Positions 23,043 through 35,805 are shown, numbered from the stretch's first letter. The stretch is 64,000 nucleotides of DNA from Siphonodentalium dalli (GCA_032622095.1 CP136064.1:215900205-215964204); one strand, 5' to 3'. Notes: a model not told the origin generated them from the letters alone. Numbers and translations: made by a program.

Positions 23043-24044
23043 CGACCGCTGCCCCGTGCAAGCCTTAGATCAATACGGCTTGTCACGGAGTCGCGGCCAT
23101 ATTGATTCCATTCAGCACCGTTCCGGTTTTTAGTGCTGCAGGTCAGTTTTTGGCGTAGCATTACATATATGGAATTCGTGAATATCCAAAAGCTCCATAT
23201 GCGGTAGAGGGCGATACTAAAGCAAGAGCTATACGTACTCGTCCTTGACCTCATTTAACGGTATACTCGTAGGACGCGCATCTATAATCTCAAATCGACT
23301 CCACCCACCCCGCGAATGTGTAATTTGACTTATATATCAAGATGTTCCACCCATTTTGTTGTTTTAAAAACCACCCGAAAGAGATCCGTTAATTAGTTTA
23401 TTCGTTAACATGACTGTCAATTCTGGGGTGAAGGTCGAGTATAGATCATGCGACATTACCCCTCTACCTCCATCTGCATGCTACCCCAGAACGTTTACCT
23501 GCATGACTAAAAAAACGGAATGCGGCTGGTGGATGAATCCAATATGGCCGTGACAAGGTGTATTGGAAGGACTGATTTAGTTTAGTTGATTGGGGTTTTA
23601 TCATTATTTCAGTCTCTATGCCATTTGACGACGTTATCAGTTTTACGACTGGGTGGGGGTCGTGGAGGGTAAATTTTTACTGCGTGAAGAAACCACCCAG
23701 CCCCGGAAATCAACTTACAAACCAAAATGGCCGAACACACGAGTCCGATACTTGAATCAGATTTCCTTCCCTGAACGTGTATCACAAATGGAAGGATGGA
23801 TGTATGGAATCTGTCACAAATCACTTTGCACATGATCACCCCTGGTCAAGTGGTCCTGCTAGTTTGCTATGATGATGGGTCCTGCTAAACTGATAAGATG
23901 CTGGTAGGGCAAACTGATGCTGTTGAGGAAAAGTACCGTTATGTTATCTATATGTTGTCATTTTCGTGGTGTTTTGATAATCTGATCAAACCGAGGAAAA
24001 GCCGTTATGTGTATAAAACATTTAAAAATATATGTTATAAAATA
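23043..24044. other. No recognised feature
   Basis: Moderately mixed composition with short open frames only. No transposon ends were found. Confidence 0.4.
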
Positions 24045-24403
24045 TTAAAGGCTTAATTTTCGAACCACCAGATCACATTATATACAACATATTCCATATT
24101 ATATATCATTTGAAAGAGGAAGCTCCAAATCATTGTATTATCAACTGATCCGGTCGAATAAACTGGGAACATTGTTTTTGTCGAGGTACTGAGGTGTGTT
24201 TTGTGATTAATTTTTATCAAGACTACTATAAAGTCTATTATTCTCAATGGAAGGGGAATAACTCTATCTCTTAGTTTTAATTCTGATGCATTCTGAGTTA
24301 ACAAGGGGGTAGTCTTGAAATGAATCTGAGAATCTCTATCACTCTGAGAATCTCTATCACTTGGTGGACACTCCAAGGCCACAGCTATTCCGTATTCTGG
24401 TGG
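24045..24403. mobile_element. AGGCCCACTTAATTTTCGA-family MITE, right end lost
   Basis: It begins TTAAAGGCTTAATTTTCGA with part of the terminus deleted, matches the 22587-23042 copy to about 24403, then runs into an (AT)n tract. Confidence 0.8.
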
Positions 24404-25327
24404 AATATATATATTATATATATATAATATATATATATATATTTATTACATGATCCTACCTTTATTCCATTCAATAAACCCATTCTATAAATTGTGATAT
24501 TAAACGTTCGTTTAATAACAGGAAATAGTGCCAGGTGACCTTTGACTTCCGGTTTGTGGTTTCTTTACATTCCGCACGCTACGTCTCGAAATACTATGGC
24601 TTCCAATATAATTTCAACAAACTATAATGAATGAAGATTTTGAAAAGTTATGTCATTAAATATACGCCATTAAGTACGCCAAACAGTCTTTATTTATCTG
24701 GGACTATTTCTTTACGCGGGCAAACAACGTAGAGTTGTGAGAAACGTCATCGCATGCCTTATAGAAGTTGATGTTAGTTTCGCGTCCCATTTGTTGATTT
24801 AAGTATGTTTTGTCGAGGTTTTGGATCATGTAATAAATAGAATCTACAACTCGTCCCAAGTTTATAGCGGAATTTACAAAACTCGTCCAGTAAATTAGGT
24901 CTGTACCTCGCCAAAGGCTCGGTCCAGACCTAATTTACTGGACTCGTTTTGTAAATTCCGCTATAAACTGGGGACTCGTTGTAGATCCTCTATATATATA
25001 TATATATATATATTTATCACATGATTAGCACTATTTTCCAATGTAATATTCGAGCGTAATAGACACGTGTAATATCGTCGCGTGCAATGACGTCACGCTG
25101 CTCTTTGTGACAAAGTTCGCTGGCTGTTAATTATTGTTCTTTTCGATAATTTTTTTAGCGATTATATGATCATGTGATAAAAAGTATCTCAAACTCGTTC
25201 TATTGTATACGTAATTTATCAACCTCGTCCACTAAATTCTATTTGAGCCTCGGTAAACCTCGGCTCAAATCGAATTTAGTGAACTCGGTTGATAAATTCC
25301 GTATAAAATAGTAACTCGTTTGAGATC

Positions 25328-25396
<69 letters not shown>
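24404..25396. mobile_element. Two tandem modular (TA)n-associated hairpin elements
   Basis: The same order of parts occurs twice. An (AT)n tract is followed by a segment bounded by TTTAT[TC]ACATGATC and its complement (24440-24838; 25012-25182). A ~145-bp hairpin comes next (24842-24986; 25185-25326), then GATCCTC and another (TA)n. The hairpin arms include CTCGTCCAGTAAATTAGG and CTCGTCCACTAAATTCTA. Related parts in reverse orientation lie at 37934-38054 and 39553-39685. It is non-coding. Confidence 0.78.
25331..25396. repeat. (TA)33 microsatellite
   Basis: An uninterrupted TA run of about 66 bp forms the right boundary of the second modular hairpin element. It is responsible for the tyrosine-isoleucine open frames here. 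Confidence 0.97.
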
Positions 25397-25398
<2 letters not shown>

Positions 25399-25893
25399 GA
25401 GGATGGCTTTCCAAAGATGGATCAATTGTCTGGTGTATATGGCATTGTGTGCCCCTCCCCATCGGAAAATACGATGCGTATACCGTTTGTGTGTTCGTTT
25501 GCGTTTGGGTGTCAGTCCGTCCGTCACAATTTGGATTCCTGCTCACAACGTTATAGTTTACTTACAAACTCGGATAGTGTGTTGTTACTCAATATACTCA
25601 TGCTAGTTTTAACAAAGTTCGATCAAATGATTTTATCCAGTGTTTTGCCCCTTTTTGGACTTCTGTCTTTGGAATTCTGTTGAGATTGTTCACAAAAGGT
25701 AGTGGATAACGTTTATTATGTATGCAATCGTGCTTCACGTGATATATCTGTCTCCTAAAATTCACTATCGAAAATGTGGATGAGTCTTCCGTATTTTGCC
25801 CAATAACGACGCGACTTATTTTCCGAAAAAGTTATCGCCAATTACTAAGAGAAAAAGGTGAACTTCGCTCTTTCTCTCACAACTCAGCCAATA
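25397..25893. other. No gene recognised
   Basis: A short stretch with GTCCGTCCGTCAC near 25516 resembles the microsatellite-bearing 5' parts of the Helentron-like elements, but without the hairpin. Confidence 0.4.
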
Positions 25894-26356
25894 TTAAAGG
25901 CCCACTTAATTTTCAAAACCCCAGATTACATTATATAAAATATATGCATATTATATACCATTTGAAAGAGGAAGCTCCAAAACATTGTATTATCAACTTA
26001 TTCGGTGTAATAAACTGTGGACATGTTGTTTTTGTTGAGTTGCTAACGCGTTTTGTCATAAAGAATGAAGTAAATATCAATATTATTTTCAATGCAGGGG
26101 GAATAACTCTATATATTAAAGATAGAGTTCTTCCCCTTCCATTGAAAAAGTTTGAATTCTGTTGCATTCTGGGTGACAGGGGGGGGGGTCTTCTATTTAT
26201 CTGTGGTGTGGGCATCTTCTGAGGCACAGATGTTTCAAATAGTGGTGAATTATAGCATTTTAATCATATTTTATGGCATAGATTGTTATTAAAAACCGTA
26301 TATCAAGTCACTATAAAAAAAATAATTGGTGACTCGAAAATTAAGTGGGCCTTTAA
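25894..26356. mobile_element. AGGCCCACTTAATTTTCGA-family MITE, complete
   Basis: TTAA duplications at 25894-25897 and 26353-26356 flank AGGCCCACTTAATTTTC and GAAAATTAAGTGGGCCT. A 148-codon open frame (25776-26222) crosses its left boundary and is not a gene. Confidence 0.92.
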
Positions 26357-27180
26357 AATAGCTTACAATTTAGGCTTATCCTAGATTCGTTCAGATTAGA
26401 CAAGGTCGCGAAAATTAATTTATATGTACATTTTCTTACAATTAGCCTCACCAGCATCATTGGAATTCAGCGGGACCATGCACCAACATCATTGCAGATT
26501 AGCAGCTATGACCACTTAACCTGGGGTGCGTGGTATATATATCATGGTGTATATATGTGTTCAATAAGCTGCAACATAAGAACAACATATTGAACACTAA
26601 TTACCCGAGGCCGTCGCTTGCATAATCCTAATCCGAGTCACGGAGAAACGTCAGGTTATTTTTGTCTAACCCGTGTTTCCCCCATGTAGTGACAACTTTG
26701 ACATAATTTGGAACTCGATCAGCTGTTTATGTTCTCACTCTGTTATCCCCGTAACCTCGATAATAACTAACGGGTAGCTGCGCTCTCTGTTACATCGCTT
26801 CAGAAACAAGTAGGATCAGCAGTGTGTGAGATTTCCTGAGATATTTACTTGCGAACAGATTGCCGTTCTGCTGCTAGACTAGACGGAATTGTTGCCATGT
26901 CAGGAAAACTTTCTCTGTAATATATAGTGAATATTGCACGTGTTGGGTCGGTTGTAGGCAACTTGTAGCACTGCATGATCAAAGAAGAAAGGATTGGCCA
27001 ATATTGAAAGCAACAGGCGGATGTGTGCATTGAGTTAGGTGAGTACAATAAATAAAATTAAGTAAAATCAGCGAATTGACAGCAATATGATAAGGCCATG
27101 TCCCCAACACTGCGACTGTGTTGTTGAGACTGTGACAACCAGTTCGTACATGTACATACCACACTCGAAAATATGGGTAT
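26357..27180. other. No gene recognised; possible untranslated exon near 26812-27040
   Basis: This repeat-poor stretch contains GAGTTAG followed by GTGAGTAC at about 27040, a plausible 5' splice site. Nothing else identifies an exon or promoter. Confidence 0.25.
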
Positions 27181-30100
27181 TAGTCCGGGAGCTAATAGGG
27201 GTACCCTTGCACCCCCCCCCCCCCCTGGGACTTAACTTCACCCCACTCATTTTGTTCAACTTTTAAGCAATGTTAACAAGAAAAAAAGTGGCCGTGTAGA
27301 CTCCAGACAAGATGGCGTCCATCATGGCCGCCGTTTTTCAGACCAGACCCTACGTCAGTTTTATGCAAATTATAGCGGGAAAATCTTGTAAAATGTATAC
27401 AAATGTATATATTTTCGTTAAGCTGAGACATAATGACACTTTTTTGGGCCAAAATTGAAACTCACCACCCAAAATGGCCACCGGAAGTTGAAAATATAAC
27501 ATTTTTTCACAAATATCTTCTAGATCAATTCATGCTGTTTGGAACTGGTTGAGTAATGCAACTTTATTTTGTGTTTTGTATATTAACTGATCATTGGAGC
27601 ATCGAAATATACAATTATTGGGGTCCTAACCCCTTCCGATCCCTCAAAAATTCGATTTTACAGAATGCGGTATAAAATTTCACAAAAAATCACAATTGGG
27701 ATTCTAGTCATATTTCAACAAGAAATGAACAGAACTTTGTAATGTAAGTGAGGCATATCATTAACTATGAATATTCCAAATCACTGGAACCAAAATTCTT
27801 ACTTTGGCTCAAAATGGCTGCCAATATGGCCGCCAAAATATGGAAAATGGTAAATATTACACCAGCATGTCCTGCAATCGCTTACAAGTTGTGGTTGGTG
27901 TATAAAATTGGCTATTCTGCATTCTATACATTGAATACTAACATGTCTGATGCACCATGGTTAATTCTTACTATTGTCACCACTGACATCGTCAAACATA
28001 TTGGACTTTTCTCTCAAAAACTTGACATAAATATTGGCAAAAATTCACTTTTCAGGTTTGGACCAATTATTCAGGTAAAATATAACTATCTTTGGATTGA
28101 AAGGTGTATATTGTTTTGGTCTATTTTAAATGTGTCTCACTACGGTGTTTATAGACTAAATTGCTCAAGATGGCTTCCAAAATGGCAACCAAATTTGTAG
28201 AATGTTAATTTTTTACATATATCCCGAACATTCTCTGCATTATCCGAAAAGGTAGCATATTGTGACTCACTTGGTTATTATACATGTTAGTTAATTAACT
28301 GACAACTACATGTTCTATTCTGGTTGTCTCAGTTCCGTATGGGGCATGACAAATTCATTTTAAAGTATGCAATTTTGCCGAGAACCTCTTTTGTGATTTT
28401 GGCCACATTTATTGAAAGGAAATGGGCAGAACTTTGATACAGAACTGAGATGGACCATAATCTTTGGCTATTCTGGTCCATTATTATAAAATGTCAACAG
28501 GATACAGTGTGGGTGCAAATATCATAGCCAGGGAGTTACTCTATGATCATATGTGAGGTGAATAGGTATACAGGGAGTTATTGTATGTCATGACTGATGT
28601 GAGTAGGTATACAATGAGTGACTATATGGTTATGAGTGGGTTGTCCATGGTAAGATGCATCTAGGTATACAGGGAGAGGTCATGGTCAGGTGTGAGGTCA
28701 ATCGGTATGCATGGAGTGACTCTATGGTGTGTGATTGTTTATATTCAGTACGGGTGCAACCGGTGTACCTGTATGGTCATTGGTGTGGTGTATGGATATA
28801 GCCACATGGTCATCTATGTGTTGATTATGTATATATGGAGTGACTGTAAGATCATGGGTGGTATGTGTATGTGTTGTCTGTATGATCATGGATGGGGTGT
28901 GTGGATAAATAGGGAGTTATTTTATGGTTACGGGTAATGTGTACAGGTATACATGGAATGACTACGGTCATGATTGAATATGAATACCTGGAGTAAGCTG
29001 GGTGGACATTATCGAGGGTGTGGGTATATAGGGAGTGTCCGTGTGGTAATGGTGGGATGTATATTTATATATCTCGTGGATGTATTATCATTTGTGGGTG
29101 TATAAGGCTTAGCTGTATTATCATGGATGGCGTGTATGATTATGCAGTGAATTGCTGAATTGTCATGTGTGAGGTGTATATGCAAGTATGGAGTGTTTGA
29201 GTGGTCGTGTGTGCGGTTTTTTGTATATCTGGAAGGGATGAATGGCCATTAGTGAGGTTTACATGTATACGTGGAGTGAATCTATAGTCTAGGGTGGGCT
29301 GATTATGTATATCGAGTGGTTATATGACTATGTGTGTCGAATAGGTATACAAGTAGTGACTGTATTGTTAATGGTGAGATGAGTACATGTATGTATACAA
29401 GTAGTGACTGTATGGTCACAAATGTAATGAACATCTATACAGGGGGTGACTAAATGGTCATGTGTCAGGCGTATACCTGGTGTTCCTGTTTGGTGACTCG
29501 TGGCGGTATGGTCATGTGTAGGTTATACCAGCACACACACGTGTTGCTTTATTGTCATGGGCGAGGGATATGAGTATATAGCGAGTGGCCATATGGCCAT
29601 GGATGAGGTGCATATGCATACATGGAGTGACTATACTGACATGGATGGGGTGTATTAGTATATCTTGAGTGGCTATTCGGCTATGGTGTGACAAATAGGG
29701 ATACAGGGAGTGACATGGCCAATGTTGAGGTGAATATGTATACAAGGATTGGCCATGATCATGTATGAATGTTTTGAATAGGTACACACGGGGTGACTAT
29801 ATGGCCATAGGTCAGGTGAAGGAGTATACCAGGTGACATTGGTGAGGGTATGTGTATGAAGCGAGTGGCTATATGGCCATTGGTGAGGTGCATATGTATA
29901 CCGGAATGACTTTATGGTGTTGATGTAGATATTGATTGTCTATTTGACCATGCGTTTGGAGAATAGGTATACAGGGGGTGACCTTATGGCCAATGGTGAG
30001 ATGAATGGGTATACAAGGAGTGACTATATGGTTATGGGTCATGTTTAGGAGTATACCCGGTGTGCCTGCATTGTGACGCATGGATGTATGGTCACCCGTG

Positions 30101-32265
30101 GTCATGGGTCAGGTGTACGTGTATACATGTATACAGCTTAACGTCCCCCATCTACATAACATAATCAAGATGGAGAACTCTCTGACATGACCTCTCTATT
30201 GATTAACATACCCTTGAGTTATTGTGGAAAGCGATAGCCACCCAAGATACACATGTACAACCCACCCATTACCCAAGTCACTCCATATGTACATAAACAC
30301 CACACAAATGCCAACATAGTAACCCACTTTATACACGCACACCTGATCATGCAACCATACTTGGTTATACCCGTACATACCACAAATGACGATACAGCCA
30401 CGAGTCACCATGCATGAACACCAGGTATACACCTACATCCGACACATGACCAAAAGTCACTATTTGTATACATATTCACTACAATCACGATCATACAGTC
30501 ACTCATTGTATACATATTCACCTCACCATGGACCATACAGCCACTACATGTATACCTATTCGCCATACACATGACCATAGAGTCAATCCATACATATGCA
30601 CAATACCAATGGTGAGCCCTTCCAGATATACCAATACCCGCACATACGACCACTCATAAGTTCCATACTTGCCACTCATAAGTTATATACACGCCACCCA
30701 TGACCATACATCTACTCCCCATACACCACCAATGATAACACATCCACAACATATATAAATATATGTCCCACCGTCACCAACAGGGGACTCCCTATATACC
30801 CACACATCATTCATGACCATACAATAACTCCCTGTATACATATTACCCTCATCTATGACCATAGAGTAACTCCGTGGCTGCCATCTTGGCTTCCACCCTG
30901 TATCCAGTTGATAAATTTGTATCATAGTGGGCCTGAATACCCACATATCATATCATGATGGTTCATCTCAGTTCCATCTCAAAGTTCTGCCCATTTCCTT
31001 TCAATAATATGGCCAGAATCACAAAAGAGGTTCTCCGCAAAATTCCATACTGCAACTTTAAAATGAATTTGTCATGCCCCATACGGAACTGGGACAAATA
31101 TAATAGAACGTATTTGTCAGTTAATTAACTAATACGTAAAATAATAAGTGAGTCACAATTTGCTATCTTTTTCGGATAACGCAGAAAATAATGTTCGGGA
31201 TATGTTAACTTTTAACTTTTTACAAATGTGGTTGCCATTTTGGAAGCCATCTTGAGCATTTTAGTCTTTAAACACCACCGTGTGACACACTTAAGATAGA
31301 CCAAAACAATAAACACCTTTGATACCAAAGATAGTTGCATTTTACTTGAACAAATGGTCGAACCCTGAAAAGTGAATTTTTGCCAATATTTATGTCAAGT
31401 TTGTGAGAGAAAAATCCCATATTTCTGGTGATGTCAGTGGTGACAATACTAAAAATGATCCATGGTGCATCAGAGATGTTAGTATGCAATGTATAGAATA
31501 CAGATTAGCCAATTGTATACATCAACCACAACTTGTAAGCGATTGCAGGACACCCTGGGGCAATATTTACCATTTTCCATATTTTGGCGGCCATTTTCGC
31601 AGCCATTTTGAGCCAAGGTAAGATTTTTGGTTCCAGAGAGTTGGAATATTCATAGGTTATGATATGCCTCACTTACATTACAATGTTCTTTTCATATCTT
31701 TTTGAAATATGACTAGAATCCCAATTGTGATTTTTTGTAAAATTTTGTACCGCGTTCTGTAAAATCGAATTTTTGAGGGATTAGAAGGGGCTAGGACCCC
31801 ATTAGTTGCACATTTAATTGCTCCAATGATCAGTTAATATACACAACACTAACTAAAGTCGTATTACTCAACCAGTTCCAAACAGCATGAATTGATCTAG
31901 AAAATATTTGTGAAAAAATGTTATATTTTCAACTTCCGGCGGCCATTTTGGCGACCATCTTGGATCGTGAGTTTCAATTTTGGCCCAAAAAAGTGTCATT
32001 ATGTCTTAGCTTCACGAAAATATATACATTTGTATACATTTTACGAGATTTTCCCGCTATAATTTGCATAAAACTGACCTAGGGTCTGGTCTGAAAAACG
32101 GCGGCCATGATGGACGCCATCTTGTCTGGAGTCTACACGGCCACTTTTTTTTCTTGTTAACATTGCTTAAAAGTTGAAGGACATAATAAGGAACAAAATA
32201 AATGGGGTGAAGTTAAGTCCCAGGGGGGGGGTGCAAGGGTACCCCTATTAGCTCCCGGACTATAT
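27181..32265. mobile_element. Giant foldback element (about 5.1 kb) with an inverted minisatellite core
   Basis: The left arm (about 27181-28530) and right arm (about 30885-32265) are inverted repeats of roughly 1.35 kb. The ends are TAGTCCGGGAGCTAATAGGG and the complement at 32246-32265. Shared arm landmarks are the C/G-run, the CAAGATGGCGTCCATCATGG region (27309; complement near 32115) and TTGACATAAATATTGGCAAA (28022; complement near 31385). TA flanks both ends. The core is a minisatellite that changes orientation near 30130-30230. A 150-codon open frame on the left arm is only partly kept on the right arm, and its differences look non-synonymous. Confidence 0.85.
28545..30885. repeat. Inverted ~45-bp minisatellite core
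   Basis: Left part (28545-30130): degenerate units built on GTATACAGGGAGTGACTATA then TGGTCATGGGTGAGGTG. Right part (30230-30885): the complement of the same unit. The centre at about 30130-30230 is unrelated. Unit length varies around 40-55 bp. Open frames on both strands are repeat translations. Confidence 0.85.
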
Positions 32266-32752
32266 GTACTGGACTGACGAGGCCCGTGGCCGTGGTGGAT
32301 ATCTGAAAATAATATACACAACAAAATCGCCACAAAGAATATTAGGTATAATGTTTTAATTACATTAAATTAGCAATATGACCTGATGACAGGTGTAAAC
32401 TAACTGTCAATAAGGAATATATAGTTAATCCATAAATTAAGACCAGTCCAATATGCACACCTGGAACATGTGGTCAGCAAATTTGGAAATACATTGGTGA
32501 CCTGGCAGATGTACACACTTGACCTCCAATCTAAGCTCGCATAATCTCATTGGTCTTCTGACCACGCAGTGCTTGTTTTTTTTCCATACCCCCCCCCCCC
32601 CCAGAATCCCTACATAATTCAGCATATTTCCCTGTTTCCTAGCACATGTTCATAGCATTTTTTTGAAAAAAAGTAAGTCAGTCATGACCTTTGCCTATAA
32701 GAAAATATAAATGCTTATTTCTTTATATAATATGTTGTGTTATTTAACAGTA
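32266..32752. other. No recognised feature
   Basis: AT-rich, with a C-tract at about 32589-32602. Nothing else was seen. Confidence 0.4.
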
Positions 32753-33181
32753 ATTTTTATGGTAAATAGTGTCGACTTCCCGATTGACCACTCGCGTCGC
32801 TCGTCCGTACCACACTTTACGCGATAACTCAACCATTTTATTTCCCATTGGAGCAGCTGATTGGAGCCAAATTTTGCATATGACTTTCTCAGCCCAATAT
32901 ACAGGCTGAGTTCGAATATGGGTTTGATCCATTTTGTTTACGGAGTTATGGCCCTTTTTCGAAAAATAAAAAAATAAAATTTTCTCCTGCCTTCTACACC
33001 CCCCTCCGCCGATCGATTGGGGAAAATATTAACCCCTTTTGTCCATTCCATGTCTTTGAACCTTTTTCATTATTAAATAACTATATTATTTTTGATATCT
33101 CACATGAAATATGCAACAAGATACACAGAACTGCTTACGATATATGATAGTGGTGACAGGCTCTATAGTTTAGATGTTATA
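32753..33181 (+). mobile_element. Helentron-like element, copy 5, 5' part (interrupted)
   Basis: The left arm of the 5' hairpin is lost (starts TTTTTATGGTAAATAGTGTC). One tandem unit and a tail homologous to copy 4 (33040-33180 against about 14635-14775) follow. The copy is interrupted at 33181 by nested MITEs and a satellite. Its likely 3' end is at 35806-35959. Confidence 0.68.
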
Positions 33182-33675
33182 TTGAAGGCCCATTTAAAGG
33201 CCCACTCAATTTTCGAACCCCCAGATTACTTTATATAAAATATATGCCATATTATATACCATTTGAAAGAGGAAGCGCCAAAACATTGTATTATCAACTT
33301 ATCCGGTGTAATAAACTGTGGACATGTTGTTTTTGTTGAGTTTTGTCATCAAGATTGAAGTTAAAATCAGTATTATTTTTAATGCAGGGGGAATAACTCT
33401 ATACGTTAAGGATAGAGTTCTTCCCCTTTCATTGAAAAAGTTTGAATTCTGCTGCATTCTGGGTTTCAGTGGGGGGGGGGGGGATCTTCGGCAGTTTTCT
33501 ATTTCTAGCTGTGGGCATCTTCTGAGACACATATGTTTCAAATAGTGATGAATTATAGTATTTTAATCATATTTTATGGCATAGATTGTTATTAAAACCA
33601 TATATCAAGTCACTATAACAAAATAATCAGAGACTCGAAAATTAAGTGGGCCTTTAATTTTCGATTCACCGATTA
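33182..33675. mobile_element. Self-nested AGGCCCACTTAATTTTCGA-family MITEs
   Basis: A complete inner copy (TTAA at 33194-33197 and 33654-33657) sits inside the terminal repeat of an outer copy. The outer copy reads AAGGCCCATTTAA before the insert and TTAATTTTCGATTCACCG after it. The inner copy used the TTAA that is part of the family's own terminus. The outer copy is cut at about 33675. Confidence 0.88.
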
Positions 33676-35805
33676 TTTTTAGCTCAACTTACTTTTGTAA
33701 GTTTGAGCTATTGCCATGGCTTGGCGTCCGTCGTCCGTGTGTGTGTGTGTGCGTGTGTCCGTCAACAATTTCCTTTGGCGCGGGCTACAGGTCGTACCAT
33801 TGGTCTGATCTTTATGAAATTTTGCTTGAATGTTGACATTGACATGTAGATGGGAACGAGTCATTTTGGGGTCATTCGGCCAAAAAACATGGCCGCTGGT
33901 GGCCATCTTGGATTTCAAAATTCAATCCATTGGCGCGGGCTACAGGTCGTACTGTTCGTTTGATCATCATGAAATTTGTCATGGATGTTAATATTGACAT
34001 GTAGATGGGAACGAGTCATTTTGGGGTCGTTCGGCCAAAAAACATGGCCGTCGGCAGCCATCTTGGATTTTACTCTTTGCATGACTAAATCATTTGGCGC
34101 AGGCTACAGGTCGTAGTTTTGATCGGAACTTCATGAAATTTGTCATGGATGTTAACAATGACATGTAGATGGGAACGAGTGATTTTGGGGTTGTTCGGCC
34201 AAAAAACATGGCCGCCATCAGCCATCTTGGATTTTACTCTTTGCATGACTAAATCCTTTGGCGCGGGCTACAGGTCGTACCTTTGGTCTGATCTTTATGA
34301 AATTTGTCATGAATCTTGACATTGACATGTAGATGGGAAACAGTCATTTTGGGGTCATTCGGACAAAAAACATGGCCGCTGGTGGCCATTTCGGATTTCA
34401 AAATTCAATCCATTGGCGCGGGCTACAGGTCGTACTGTTCCTCTGATCATTATGAAATTTGTCATGGATGTTAATATTGACATGTAGATGGGAACGAGTC
34501 ATTTTGGGGTCGTTCGGCCAAAAAACATGGCCGCTGGCAGCCATCTTGGATTTTACTCTTTGCATGACTAAATCCGTTGGTGCAGGCTACAGGTCGTAGT
34601 TTTGATCAGAACTTCATGAAATTTGTCATGGATGTTAACAATGACATGTAGATGGGAACGAGTGATTTTGGGGTTGTTCGGCCAAAAAACATGGCCGACA
34701 GCAGCCATCTTGGATTTTACTCTTTGCATGACTAAATCCTTTGGCGCGGGCTACAGGTCGTACCTTTGGTCTGATCTTTTTGAAATTTGTCATGAATGTT
34801 GACATTGACATGTAGATGGGAACGAGTCATTTTGGGGTCATTCGGCCAAAAAGCATGGCCGCTGGTGGCCATTTTGGATTTCAAAATCCAATCCATTGGC
34901 GCGGGCTACAGGTCGTGCTGTTCGTCTGATCATTATGAAATTTGTCATGGATGTTAATATTGACATGTAGATGGGAACGAGTCATTTTGGGGTCGTTCAG
35001 CTAAAAAACATGGCCGCCAGCAGCCATCTTGGATTTTACTCTTTGCATGACTAAATTCTTTGGCGCGGGCTACAGGTTGTAGCTTTGGTCAGAACTTCAT
35101 GAAATTTGTCATGGATGTTAACAATGACATGTAGATGGGAACGAGTGATTTTGGGGTCGTTCGGCCAAAAAACATGGCCACCAGCAGCCATCTTGGATTT
35201 TACTCTTTGCATGACTAAATCCTTTGGCGCGGGTTACAGGTCGTACCTATGGTCTGACCTTTATGAAATTTGTCATGAATATTGATATTGACATGTATAT
35301 GGGAACGAGTCATTTTGGGGTCATACGGCCAAAAAACATGCAGCCATCTTGGATTTTACTCTTTGCATGACTAAATCCTTTGGCGCAGGCTACAGGTAAT
35401 AGTTTTGATCAGAACTTCATGAAATTTGTCATGGATGTTAACAATGACATGTAGATGGGAACGAGTGATTTTGGGGTTGTTTGGCCAAAAAATATGGCCG
35501 CCAGCAGCCATCATGGATTTTACTCTTTGCATGACTAAATCCTTTGGCGCGGGCTACAGGTCGTACCTATGGTCTGATCTTTATGAATTTTGTCATGAAT
35601 GTTGACATTGACATGTAGATGGGAACGAGTCATTTTGGGGTCATTCGGCCAAAAAACATGGCCGCTGGTGGCCATTTTGGATTTCAAAATTCAATCCATT
35701 GGCGCGGGCTACAGGTCGTGCTGTTCGTCTGTTCATCATGAAATTTGTCATGGATGTTAATATTGACATGTAGATGGGAACGAGTGATTTTGGGGTCGTT
35801 TGACC
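33676..35805 (+). mobile_element. Hairpin-led satellite element (copy 6), nested in copy 5
   Basis: The 5' hairpin AGCTCAACTTAC/GTAAGTTTGAGCT lies at 33681-33709, followed by CCGTCGTCCGTGTGTG-type microsatellite (33728-33762). About 13 tandem units of ~160 bp then run from 33775 to 35805. The 3' terminus immediately downstream resembles copies 2 and 4 and probably belongs to copy 5. It is non-coding. Confidence 0.75.
33775..35805 (+). repeat. Trimeric higher-order satellite, 13 monomers of ~160 bp
   Basis: Each monomer has TGGCGCGGGCTACAGGTCGT, TGACATGTAGATGGGAACGA and CCAAAAAACATGGCC. Three monomer types differ after CAGGTCGT: A (ACCTTTGGTCTGATCTTTA), B (ACTGTTCGTCTGATCATTA) and C (AGTTTTGATCAGAACTTCA). 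Their order is A-B-C, A-B-C, A-B-C, A-C, A-B, with starts near 33781, 33941, 34100, 34257, 34416, 34577, 34740, 34900, 35060, 35224, 35383, 35545 and 35705. Confidence 0.88.

Noticed and set aside
25265-25546. Open frame with a long Tyr-Ile run
   Set aside because: Translation of the (TA)n microsatellite.
25776-26222. 148-codon open frame
   Set aside because: It crosses the left TTAA boundary of a MITE and continues in its non-coding interior; similar frames appear in the other copies on both strands.
27208-27228. Homopolymer C/G runs here and at about 32224, 32589, 37760, 43149 and 48944 as special structures
   Set aside because: Single homopolymer runs without the spaced G-tract pattern of quadruplexes; those at 27.2 and 32.2 kb are one feature mirrored by the foldback arms.
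27748-28200. 150-codon open frame on the left arm of the giant foldback
   Set aside because: The matching right-arm sequence has stops, and the differences are not biased to synonymous positions. It contains CAAGATGGC-type repeat words.
28545-30885. Many Met/His/Tyr-rich short open frames
   Set aside because: They are read through a degenerate minisatellite with a period not constant in frame, and they differ between copies.
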